Source: Carpediemonas membranifera (taxonomy: Eukaryota > Fornicata). Taken from it: a stretch of DNA of 64,000 bases. Position numbers and translations under genes: made by a program. Each line of letters opens with the position of its first letter. Positions within the stretch are counted from its first letter, which is position 1. Below the pieces are notes generated by a model. That model worked only from the letters and a program-made list of their open reading frames with translations, was not told where the DNA came from and did not search any database. Positions 20,291 through 28,515 of this stretch are shown here, piece by piece. The stretch spans positions 186,001-250,000 of the forward strand of contig JAHDYR010000008.1 in assembly GCA_019828565.1 (NCBI GenBank). The letters run 5' to 3'.

Positions 20291-22171
20291 CTACACACTC
20301 AACCCCGCCGTCTCGGAGTAGCCCTCGGCGACAATAAGCCGGCCAGACAGCACCAGGCTCTTCACATGCCGCGGGGCGTCTCGGGAAGGCACCCACTTCA
20401 ACCCCTGCCCCTTGTCGTCGGTGTCCTTGAACACGATACAGAGGCCGACGTCTGTGAACTCGATACAGTCGAACTCATCCCTCAGCGCGAGCTCCACCCA
20501 CCCCGCGTACTCACACGGCTTAAGCTGCACCCTACTTGTATGCTGGGACCCGACCGGAGTGAAGGTGCGGTCCTCAGAGAAATAGCACATGCCGATCCAG
20601 GACCCGTCGCTGTACTTGGGGTGCTGGTACGCCGCGATGACCTTGAACCCGAGCTCCACGGGGCTGCTGAGTACGGCGTCCGGCAGCGGGTAGACGTGCT
20701 GCTGCTCGTTGGACCCGCACACCAGGCAGCGCTGGTCCTCGAGGAAGAACACCGTCGTATCCGCCTGATCCCGCTCGGACAGCGACTGGATGTCGACGAT
20801 GGACCGGGAAGACGCGAGACGGACGGGGGTAAGCACGTCGACCGCGGGGGAGGACGAGCCGACACCCAGGGCACCGTTGCGGTTGGTGCCGCACGCGAGA
20901 ATGGGGGTCTGGGAGCTTGTTGTCCATGCAAACATGGCGGCAGCGGTTGAGCTGTATCTCGAGATTTTGAAGTCAGTAACGATCATGAACCGCGGCAGGA
21001 CCACCCGCGTCGGCGTGGCCACGAACGGGGCATCAGAACGCACCCCGAGACAGCCGCTCGTGTTGCTCCCCACCGCATACCAGGAGGCCCCCGCCTGGAA
21101 GAACAGGGCTTCGTCGGCCTGCCGTATGCGGGTGACGCTGGTGTCGGTGTCGATCGGGACCGGCATGGGGTGCTCGACGGCAGTGGCAGCCAGCCCCAGT
21201 CCCAGCAGCCGTTGGGAGTTGCACCCCCACGCGTAGAGCCCCTTCTCCGTGACCGCGAACACCGCCACGGCCCTGTCGTCTTCATTCGGCTGTGGGACTG
21301 TGAAGACACACCTCGTCTGGGGTAGCCCGCGAACAAAGGAGACTTCAGCATTGTCGAATAGGTGGTGGTCGCAGCGGGTCTGCCCGAGCTGGCCGTAGTC
21401 ATTGGGACCTGTGACAAAGATCCTGCCCGCAATGAGATAAAAGGCGTTGTCCCCGCATCTCTTGACGATTTGAAGTTTCTTCCTCTCTCTTTCACAGAAA
21501 AAGAACTTCCTACATAAGAAGCAACATATTTCGGGGTGGTCTACGCTGAACATCACCGTGGATATGAGCCAAGGCGGCAGGGTGAAGAGGGCGTCGGGGA
21601 GGGGGGTCCGAGGATCGAGGTTCATGGACAGCAGGGGGTGTACGAGGAGCTCTACTGCCTGCATGAGGTACCTGACCGACTGGTAGAGCTCAGGCATGCC
21701 CAGGGCGGCAATGTTGCGGATGGTTTGATCGATGAGGCTGATCACGTCGTCAACGGATGTGAGAGGCTTAACTGCGCCGAGCTCGCCCACAAGTTCAGTG
21801 ATGCCGTTGATCACGACGGGGACAGCGCGTCTGATGTACTGTGGGACGTTCTCGGGCATCCGTTCTTGAATCACGTCGGCCTGCAGAAGCAATTTGATCA
21901 TTTCGTGGAATTTGAACAAGAGGATGCGGGGATCATCGTCTACAAAGCCAATGGGATGCTTGGAGAGCTCTGGAGCGACGCCGCATAGATTCTGGAAGGA
22001 GAATCTTCGAAAAGATGAGCTGGAAGACGCCGCTGAAGCGGTTGAAGCCGCATCGTCGTTAGCATGTGGCGAGTCTGGTGGAATATCTTCAAGCGAGCTT
22101 TCACCAGACTCGCAATTACTCATAATCGGATTGAGAGCGAACCAGCGATGTGATCGAGAAGAATGATTCAT
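20291..22171 (-). CDS. RCC1-repeat protein, lineage-specific family, copy 2
   Basis: A 626-aa protein from the ATG at 22171 (an internal ATG at 22123 is also plausible). A Ser/Asp-rich N-terminus (about 20-60) is followed by a helical domain (about 75-230) containing PLPDALFTLPPWLIST and CFLCRKFFFCERE, homologous to the block in the other two family members. RCC1-type repeats follow: GPNDYGQLGQTRC, GLYAWGCNSQRLLGLGL, AVGSNTSGCLGV, ACGTNRNGALGVGSS, LVCGSNEQQHVYPLP. These make a roughly seven-blade propeller. No Ran-GEF residues can be claimed. Part of this gene (20629-20747) recurs almost identically at the right end of the window. Confidence 0.8.
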   Translation of the reverse strand: MNHSSRSHRWFALNPIMSNCESGESSLEDIPPDSPHANDDAASTASAASSSSSFRRFSFQNLCGVAPELSKHPIGFVDDDPRILLFKFHEMIKLLLQADVIQERMPENVPQYIRRAVPVVINGITELVGELGAVKPLTSVDDVISLIDQTIRNIAALGMPELYQSVRYLMQAVELLVHPLLSMNLDPRTPLPDALFTLPPWLISTVMFSVDHPEICCFLCRKFFFCERERKKLQIVKRCGDNAFYLIAGRIFVTGPNDYGQLGQTRCDHHLFDNAEVSFVRGLPQTRCVFTVPQPNEDDRAVAVFAVTEKGLYAWGCNSQRLLGLGLAATAVEHPMPVPIDTDTSVTRIRQADEALFFQAGASWYAVGSNTSGCLGVRSDAPFVATPTRVVLPRFMIVTDFKISRYSSTAAAMFAWTTSSQTPILACGTNRNGALGVGSSSPAVDVLTPVRLASSRSIVDIQSLSERDQADTTVFFLEDQRCLVCGSNEQQHVYPLPDAVLSSPVELGFKVIAAYQHPKYSDGSWIGMCYFSEDRTFTPVGSQHTSRVQLKPCEYAGWVELALRDEFDCIEFTDVGLCIVFKDTDDKGQGLKWVPSRDAPRHVKSLVLSGRLIVAEGYSETAGLSV

Positions 22172-22400
22172 TCTCGATTTCCAGGGCTATCAGGCGTCAG
22201 TCACCCCAGCCTGGCGTTGCAGCAATCAGTGGCTGTATGGTTGTGACTTGTGGTGAGGCTCGTTGGGCCAGGCAGGGTGATGGTTCATGGACTCGCAGCA
22301 ACCTAGGCAGGCTGGCCAATACCCAGGGAGAGCATGGAGGGTCGGGTTTTTACCATTCCCAGGCTACTGGGGCCAATGTTGCGGTTGTCATGAAGTATCA

Positions 22401-22420
22401 TAGAGTGCACAGTGCAAGCA
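22401..22420. repeat. Left direct repeat of Fanzor element 1
   Basis: Sequence TAGAGTGCACAGTGCAAGCA, identical to 24802-24821. It holds an inner inverted repeat, TGCAC-A-GTGCA. It begins 15 bp past the 3' end of the extended Fanzor frame. Confidence 0.85.
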
Positions 22421-22435
22421 CTGCGTCTCTCCACT

Positions 22436-24418
22436 TCAATTAGCTTGCCCGGAGGCGAAGACTAGCCGCTGGTTAGCCGTAATTGGTGTATTGGGGTTAT
22501 AGTTGGGAAGACGGGCTGGATTTCTGAAAGCACTGGCTTGATACTGTGCATCCGTCATGAGGCCGCAATCCAAGATGTTCTGTGCAGCAGTCTTGTCTCT
22601 GTGGGAGAGATTGAGTTAAGTGGTGGTAGTAGGATCGGAATTGAGGCGTTGCTGTCTGTACCATGGAGCACCTTGACAATTCGGGTTGTGGCATCGCATC
22701 GTGCGCCTCGTGTAGCGAGTTCTACGGAACCTCGCGCGGCAGAAGGGGCAGACGAGTGAGGTTCGGAACTCGTTAGTCATCCGCACTTCAGCAGTGATGT
22801 TGAAAGCTCTCATGTGTGCTAGTGATTCTGCAAAGCGACCATACGGCGCGCATGGATGCACCCGACGGGGCGTCTTGAATCTAGCGCTTCCGTAGAAGAC
22901 AACCAGCCTGGTGGGGGCTGCCCGGGGAGGGGCAATACTGCGAGGGAGTCGCCGAGGAGTCCATCCTAGGGTGCGAGCAAGCTGCTCCCCAGCTCTGTGG
23001 AAGTGCTTTGGACGCAAGATGTGGTTCGTCAGGCGCACTCTGCGGAAGCTCTTGACCATCCCAGCGTCGAATATTTCCTGCTCGTGGAGGAGCACAAACC
23101 TAATCGAGTTTTGTAGACTATCTAGATTTGTACTTTTGAATGACGCAGGAGTCATATCGAACGTGAAGCTGGGGGTCTTGGTGTACCCACACTTCGGGAC
23201 CACACCGGAGCTGGTGGTGCCATCTGGGTGGCGGATGAAGAATCCACCCAGAGCCCGAGCACCCGGGTCGAAACCCATGAGGTGGGCATCGGGGTCTGGC
23301 GCGGGGTGAGCATCTGCGTCATCCACACCCAGACGCTCCCGAGCCTTTCGCTTCATCGTCGGGTTGCCACTGGCACGTCTGTTGACGTATGGCAGAGCAC
23401 CAACTTGGACCGTGAGGTCCACGGCGACCCCATCTGTCTTGACAGACAGCACCCGACGGATGTTCGGAGGAAGAGCCTCCAGCTGCTCTCGCGTCATGCG
23501 CTCAGTGGCGTGATGCTCCGGGTCGACCCCAAATTGGGCAAGCCAAGCCGGGTTCAGCACGTTGAGAGAACAGGGAACGTGCATGAACCCGGGGCGGACC
23601 GGAGCCATCGGGACAAGCGGAACAAGTTTGGGGCCCGCCAGCGGCTTGTCACCCGGAAGAGGTGGATGGGCGGTGTTGAATGCCGCAACCATATCCGTGA
23701 GCTCTCCCAGAGCCGCGGAGATCCGCCAGACGCAGGGCAGCGTGAGTAGAACGCCCTCGTCGACTCGTCCCGGAGTTGAGATCTTTGCAAGGTGCTCATC
23801 AACGATCGCCTTGACAGCGCGTTGTTCGGTGCGCAACCGGGTGATGTCGTCCCGGGGCACGTCTGGATCACGCTGAGTCAGGGCAGTGTCGACCCGAGTG
23901 ATGATCTTCGCCAGGCGCCAGCAGTAACCTTCAAGGGCATTGACGAGCGACAGCTTGGTGCTCGTGGCATATTCGCCCAGCCACACGTCGAACTCGCGAG
24001 GGCACTGTTGACGAGCTGCCCTGAAGGCGGTGCAGAGGCGGATGATGAACTCGTCATGCCACAGTGGCATCTCGGCTATTGAGGTGACAACCTGCCGAAC
24101 TGCGGCGTATTTTTTCGCGCCCAGGAAGCGGTCGACGAGTGAGTCGGCGGCGAGGTTTCGGTACTCTCCACTTCGTCGGTAGGCGACGATAACGATGGCC
24201 TGGTGCAGAGCCTGGTCATGCACGGGCAAGGAGAGATTGGCGTGGTGGCAACACGCGGCGATGTATGACAGAAGGCAAGTGTGAAAGTACTTGGCCTTCG
24301 TGAACGAGCAGAGCCTGTTCTCCAATCCGGCGTAGAAGTCCGCGATGAAAGGAATCACGTTTCTACGGTTATGGAGAACGGAGGATATGGAGAACTTGAC
24401 CGTATAGATGCTGGTCAT
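22436..24418 (-). pseudogene. Fanzor (eukaryotic TnpB-like RNA-guided nuclease), interrupted by one TAA
   Basis: From the ATG at 24418 a 600-codon frame ends at TAA (22618-22616), but the same frame then continues 59 codons to TGA at 22436. Before the TAA: a helical N-terminus, RRVLSVKTDG, RuvC-I (MGFDPGARALGG, Asp near residue 383), and NEFRTS (a Glu near 550, in the position of the relocated catalytic Glu of Fanzors) leading into a zinc ribbon, CPFC and CHNPNC. After it: LNLSHRDKTAAQNILDCG, the RuvC-III motif RDxNAAxNI, then a QASAF tail. Truncation at the TAA would remove the third catalytic Asp. In copy 2 the aligned codon is CTT (Leu). A nonsense mutation is most likely; stop readthrough is possible. 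A 63-nt intron over the site would itself create TGA at the junction. Confidence 0.85.
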
Positions 24419-24801
24419 GCGAAGCTCTGCGTTTTGCGGTGAATGAACCGATCACTTGTTAACAACACACATCAAAGACGACAGACGTTTAATGAACGAG
24501 ACTATGCAGTGATAATGGCGAGAATTAGAAGAACTGAAGTGTTTTATCTTCAGGCAGCGGCATAGAAGAGCCCGCTGTGCGATGGAAGGCCATGGTGATG
24601 ATTGCAAGGACGTCATGATCAAGACCCCGAAATCCGACAAGCGGAAGAGAGCGGATGGAAGTAAGATGGGGTAGACGATAGGTGGGAAGCTAGTTGCTTG
24701 GCGAGAGGACTGGAGAAGCACTGATTGATGACCCCCGACGATGATGACTGACTATCGAAATATCACTCTCAAGAAGAAGGAAGAGGGAGAGCGGGAAGGG
24801 G

Positions 24802-24821
24802 TAGAGTGCACAGTGCAAGCA
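24802..24821. repeat. Right direct repeat of Fanzor element 1
   Basis: Exact copy of 22401-22420. It ends 88 bp upstream of the cyclin start codon, so it probably lies in that gene's promoter or 5' UTR. Confidence 0.85.
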
Positions 24822-24909
24822 GTAAAGTAAGACTCTCAATCGTCTATAGCAGACTTCATGTCAACTTGACGCAGGTTAAGCATCGTCTGTCCGGAGTGGA
24901 CCACCATGC

Positions 24910-25683
24910 ATGAGTACGGCCCTACAGGCCTACGTCTCTCATCTAAGGGTGGAGAAAAGCTCCTATGGGCAATATTATCGCGAGAACTGGTCTGCGATGC
25001 TCAAAGACGAAGTACGATGCCTGCCGAAGCCAAACTTCCTTTCCACTGTCCAAAGAGGCTACATTAAGCCATATATGAGACACACAATTATCGAATGGCT
25101 CTTCTCTGTCGCCCACCGTCATCTCCTCGAGGCCCAGATTGTCGCCCGCGCCACCAACTACATCGATCGCTACCTCTCGGCCATCGCCGTCAACCGCCAC
25201 AACTTCCAGGTCCTTGCACTGGCTTCTCTCTACCTAGCAGGTAAGATGGACCGGGTTGCGAGCGTCCCCCATCTTTCTCTCGAGACCATCAGCGGCGTGA
25301 CCGAGACGGACGTCTGGTTTGCTGAGCGATCGATTCTAGAGACGTTACGGTGGGATATGGCTGCAGTAACACCGCATATGGTGCTGGCGAGGGTGTGCAA
25401 CGTCGTCTCCGACCCTGCAGCCGCTGCCGAGCTCTTCGTCAAATCCGCCACCTACGCCAACGTCGCCCTCCTCCGCTACGACCTCAGCTGGGCCCCTGCC
25501 TCCGTCATAGCAGTGGGCGCTCTCATCTGTGGGGCAGCCGACCTCGCAGTCACCCTGTCCTCGATCAGTGCCCAGCTGAGAGGGCTCGGGGTCGACGTCG
25601 ACAGAGCTGAGTCCGTGGCGGAGGTGCTGAGGGAGGTCATGGAGGAGTCCAGTCAGAGTGGATCGGCCTGTAGCGTGAGTTGA
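24910..25683 (+). CDS. Cyclin (cyclin box, N-terminal domain type)
   Basis: A 257-aa protein with a cyclin box at about residues 50-150: MRHTIIEWLFSVAHRHLLEA (the RxxLxxWL signature region), ATNYIDRYLSAIAVNR, and ALASLYLAGKMD. A second helical fold covers the rest. Cyclins bind and activate cyclin-dependent kinases. The short N-terminus without a visible destruction box argues against a canonical mitotic cyclin B, and the subclass (A/B, D or Pho80-like) cannot be fixed by eye. Fanzor element 1 lies immediately upstream, leaving 88 bp between the direct repeat and the ATG. Confidence 0.88.
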   Translation: MSTALQAYVSHLRVEKSSYGQYYRENWSAMLKDEVRCLPKPNFLSTVQRGYIKPYMRHTIIEWLFSVAHRHLLEAQIVARATNYIDRYLSAIAVNRHNFQVLALASLYLAGKMDRVASVPHLSLETISGVTETDVWFAERSILETLRWDMAAVTPHMVLARVCNVVSDPAAAAELFVKSATYANVALLRYDLSWAPASVIAVGALICGAADLAVTLSSISAQLRGLGVDVDRAESVAEVLREVMEESSQSGSACSVS

Positions 25684-25995
25684 GTCAGGGAAGACTGTGG
25701 ACTTGACTCTGACTCTGACTGGGGGCTTGGAATTGTAGGTATATGGTGTATATATGGTTGGCAGCATTAATAGTGGCCGATGTACATAAAGGGGCCGCAT
25801 GACATCACTGCACCATTCTCACCACCGTCACCCATTGGCCAGTGGGCCGACCCAGTCAACCCGCCGAGTCCAACAACTGTGGCTTCAAGGCAGCGCTGTA
25901 TGCCAGCTCTCACCACTGTTTGACTGGCAGATGGGGGTTCCAACAATGGGCTGTCTGTGAGATCGCGGGAGATCGCCACCTCACACGACACAAGA
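25684..25995. other. Intergenic, 312 bp, no gene seen
   Basis: Between the cyclin and ADP-ribosylglycohydrolase genes. The longer in-frame start at 25957 is possible for the downstream gene. No repeat or RNA feature is seen. Confidence 0.4.
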
Positions 25996-27087
25996 ATGGG
26001 GCAGCACAGCAACAAGCCTATAGACGACACAACGGAGCGCATTGAGCGAGTATCAATCAAACCAACACATACTGGCCCGCTGAGCTCGACGGTGGACGAC
26101 GCTTTCGTGGAAAAGTGCCAGAACATCCTTCTAGCCGGTTCGTGTGGCGATGCGCTCGGCAAATGGACTGAATTCGTCCCCACATTGGACGCTATTGAAT
26201 CCAGTTGGCCAGGAGGCCTCCGTGGTTTTGATCAGGTCGAACGCCGCCTCCATGGAGCCCCGCCGCCATACACTGATGACACGCAGATGAGCCTGCTTGT
26301 CCTACACACGCTGATCAAGATGCGGAGGGAGCAGAGCGATATCAACTTGATCTGCACATCACTCGCCGAGGCATTCGCGACGACTTGGCTCGACGACCCA
26401 CAGACTCCCTCAAGAATGCCTGGCAACGCCTGTCTCTCAGCTTCAAACCTCCTACGTGAACGTCTCCCGGCCCGACCTGACCCGGCCTGGTGGAAGGCGG
26501 GGGCGCCCGGTGCTGGGGGGTGCGGGGCCGTCATGCGGGCCTACCCCTTCGCCCTCGTGTACGCGGACCAGCCCGAGTTCGCGGTCAGGGCGGCAGCGGA
26601 GCATGGTACGATCACCCACGGCGCGGCACTGTCTTCTGCGGCGACCGCGGCCTTTGTCGCCGGTGTGCTGGCCGGGATCCACGGCAAGGACTGCCCCGCC
26701 ATGGTCACAGCGATGGTCCAGGCCGCTGAGACGTACGACCACGAGACCGCGGCGATGATTGAGTCTGCCGCTGCCAAGGGGGCCGACCCATCAATCACCC
26801 AGAGCGCCGTTCTCGGGTCAGACAACAGCAACCCCTTCCCCGGCCAGCTCAGGGGGTGGGCTGGACACGAGGCAATCGCTGCGGCTGCCTTTCTCCTCGC
26901 ACGCCACGGATCCGACGCTGAGGCCGCCGTGGTGGCTGGGGCAAACACCCCGGGCGATTCGGACTCCATAGCATCCGTAGCGGGGGTTCTCAGCGCTGCT
27001 GCGGGCGGGGTGATGCCTGAGAAGTGGCGGGCAGTGGAGGGGTCCGGGGAGATCGCCCAGCTCGTGGAGGAAATGATCAGCGCATAG
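25996..27087 (+). CDS. ADP-ribosylglycohydrolase family protein
   Basis: A 363-aa protein from the ATG at 25996 (MGQHSNKP; an in-frame ATG at 25957 adds 13 residues). The ADPRH fold is clear: LAGSCGDALGKWTE near the start, the Mg-binding YTDDTQM, GGCGAVMRAYPFALVY, GTITHGAALSSAAT, and NTPGDSDSIASVAGVL with the second metal-binding DxD. These enzymes remove ADP-ribose from proteins or related substrates using paired Mg ions, and length is normal for the family. Which target (Arg- or Ser-linked ADP-ribose, ADP-ribose-acetate) cannot be stated. Confidence 0.92.
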   Translation: MGQHSNKPIDDTTERIERVSIKPTHTGPLSSTVDDAFVEKCQNILLAGSCGDALGKWTEFVPTLDAIESSWPGGLRGFDQVERRLHGAPPPYTDDTQMSLLVLHTLIKMRREQSDINLICTSLAEAFATTWLDDPQTPSRMPGNACLSASNLLRERLPARPDPAWWKAGAPGAGGCGAVMRAYPFALVYADQPEFAVRAAAEHGTITHGAALSSAATAAFVAGVLAGIHGKDCPAMVTAMVQAAETYDHETAAMIESAAAKGADPSITQSAVLGSDNSNPFPGQLRGWAGHEAIAAAAFLLARHGSDAEAAVVAGANTPGDSDSIASVAGVLSAAAGGVMPEKWRAVEGSGEIAQLVEEMISA

Positions 27088-27262
27088 GCGTTTAAAGCAG
27101 TGTTGATTTGTTCTCGAGCCAGGATGAGTTTTGGAGCGATTGAATGGAACTAGTGTAGTTGAGATCTGATTATTTGATCGGATCTGTAGATTGGATTACA
27201 GTGCAGGTTTGCGACCGACGTTCTGCGACGCACGGAGCATACAGACGCTCAGCAAAGCACGA

Positions 27263-27835
27263 ATGACTTTTACCGACTGGTTAATGAATGCGCTGGCCTT
27301 TTTAGGCCTCTACAATAAGAAATGCAAGCTAGTCTTCCTTGGCTTGGACAATGCCGGCAAGACGACGCTTCTACACATGCTAAAAGATGGGCGCTTGGTC
27401 CAGCACAAGCCAACTTATCACCCCACAAGCGAGGAGATCCGTATGGGCAAGATCACCTTCTCTGCCTTCGACCTCGGAGGGCACAAGGAGGCCCGCCGCA
27501 TCTGGCAGGACTATTATGCGCAGTGCGACGGGATAGTGTACATCGTGGATGTCGCCGACGTGGAAAGAATGCACGAAGCCTGCGAGACATTACAGGAGTT
27601 GCTCAGTAACGACATTCTCGCCCGCGTCCCAGTCGCTGTTCTGGGGAACAAGGTCGATCGCCCAGAAGCCTGCTCAGAATCCCAGTTCTTGCACTCACTG
27701 GACATCAGGCCGACTGGGAGACAGGTGCCCAGGTCAGCCATTGAGGGTGACCGACCGATTGAGGTCTTCATGAGCTCCATTCTACGGAAATGTGGATATG
27801 CAGAGGCATTTAGATGGATGGCCCAGTATGTGTAG
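27263..27835 (+). CDS. SAR1: SAR1 small GTPase (COPII coat assembly)
   Basis: A 190-aa GTPase from the ATG at 27263. The amphipathic N-terminus (MTFTDWLMNALAFLGLYNKK) is the SAR1 membrane-inserting helix. G boxes: GLDNAGKTTLL, the switch I Thr in YHPTSEE, FDLGGHKEARRIW (SAR1-type DLGGH), and NKVDRPEA. The C-terminus WMAQYV resembles the usual SAR1 ending. SAR1-GTP recruits Sec23/24 to make ER export vesicles. The KDEL receptor at 35.7 kb belongs to the return pathway. Confidence 0.95.
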   Translation: MTFTDWLMNALAFLGLYNKKCKLVFLGLDNAGKTTLLHMLKDGRLVQHKPTYHPTSEEIRMGKITFSAFDLGGHKEARRIWQDYYAQCDGIVYIVDVADVERMHEACETLQELLSNDILARVPVAVLGNKVDRPEACSESQFLHSLDIRPTGRQVPRSAIEGDRPIEVFMSSILRKCGYAEAFRWMAQYV

Positions 27836-27955
27836 ACGATGGGGGTGAGCTGGGTGCTGGTAAATGATCTTTTGGCGATGGCAATCAGCATGTCAGAACT
27901 GTCAGAAGTAAACTGCGTCGACTCTGCTGTCAAACAAGAAGAAACTGAAACTGAA

Positions 27956-28144
27956 ATGACTCACCCTGTTGTTGACCCCGATAAGTGCATTGGCTGCGGT
28001 GGATGCATTGATGTATGCCCTGAAGAGGTCTTTGGCACCGAACTGATTGACGATAAGGCTGTGGTCCAGCATCCGGACGCTTGCTCTGCCGTCGAAGCCT
28101 GTGTGGAAGCGTGCCCTGTCGAAGCTATCACTCTCGTCGACTAA
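27956..28144 (+). CDS. Small bacterial-type ferredoxin, probably one [4Fe-4S] cluster
   Basis: A 62-aa protein from the ATG at 27956 (earlier in-frame ATGs at 27890 and 27839 would add a non-conserved leader). The motif CIGCGGCIDVCP supplies three cluster ligands, and the Cys of CVEACPVEAI is the likely fourth. The remaining Cys pair (first CP and DAC) suits a disulfide, as in Desulfovibrio gigas-type monocluster ferredoxins. The second half lacks a full CxxCxxC, arguing against a 2[4Fe-4S] protein. It carries low-potential electrons in anaerobic metabolism. No mitochondrial-type presequence is evident from this start. The stop is TAA. Confidence 0.85.
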   Translation: MTHPVVDPDKCIGCGGCIDVCPEEVFGTELIDDKAVVQHPDACSAVEACVEACPVEAITLVD

Positions 28145-28515
28145 ATCACAGTTTTGTCGCTTTCGTGCTAATTACGACACTTCCTTGTGCTTGAAAAACA
28201 GCGACCACAGCGCCACAGGGCGATGTTCTGACAATGTGACAACACCATGCCCAGCTCACCCTTTGGTGAGGTAATTCGGTGCTCTGTTCACTGGTTCGAG
28301 GCTGAGAGATCAGCAGAGGGCTTCGTGGACGATGAGATGACGTTGACCAATGGATGGGAGACATGAGACGACGTCGGACGCATGGCCGGCGAGCGCAACG
28401 GGTGCGCTTACTCCCAAGCTTAGTCACAAGTGCTTTCCATCGCCGCTCTTACCTTTCCCGCTCCATTTATGCTTCGAAATAAGTAACATGTAATGATCGC
28501 CAAATTCCAACGCAG
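28145..28515. other. Intergenic, 371 bp, no gene seen
   Basis: Between the ferredoxin and coiled-coil genes. It contains short open frames on both strands but nothing protein-like, and no tRNA cloverleaf that I can draw. Confidence 0.4.

Larger units (their letters stand above)
22401..24821 (-). mobile_element. Fanzor-bearing element 1 bounded by 20-bp direct repeats
   Basis: An exact 20-bp direct repeat lies at 22401-22420 and 24802-24821 and encloses a Fanzor reading frame on the minus strand plus about 380 bp of 5' flank. I found no terminal inverted repeats just inside the repeats and no second transposase gene, so mobility enzymes would have to act in trans. The insertion sits between the divergent RCC1-like gene (start 22171) and cyclin gene (start 24910). 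The 20-bp repeat is longer than the target duplications of the DNA transposons usually linked to Fanzor, so the boundary call is tentative. Confidence 0.6.

Noticed and set aside
20144-20950. A 268-codon plus-strand frame opposite the second RCC1-like gene
   Set aside because: The minus-strand protein has clear RCC1 repeats there; this frame is composition-driven.
22616-22618. Reassigned stop code (TAA = Gln, as in hexamitid diplomonads) as explanation for the Fanzor stop
   Set aside because: TAA ends the giant gene, ferredoxin, RNase T2 and CCDC113 at their expected lengths, and TAG ends the receptor kinase, so the standard code holds here.
22590-22700. A 63-nt intron (GTAC...ACAG) removing the Fanzor TAA
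   Set aside because: It preserves frame but the exon junction would read TGA, so it does not rescue the protein. Other donor and acceptor pairs that I tried are out of frame.
22421-24801. Terminal inverted repeats just inside the Fanzor element 1 direct repeats
   Set aside because: I compared about 100 bp at each end by eye and found no convincing inverted match.
28260-28310. Possible tRNA T-arm (GGTTCGAGG) downstream of the ferredoxin gene
   Set aside because: The flanking bases do not pair as a T stem and no anticodon or acceptor stem could be drawn. No tRNA, rRNA or CRISPR array was seen in the window.
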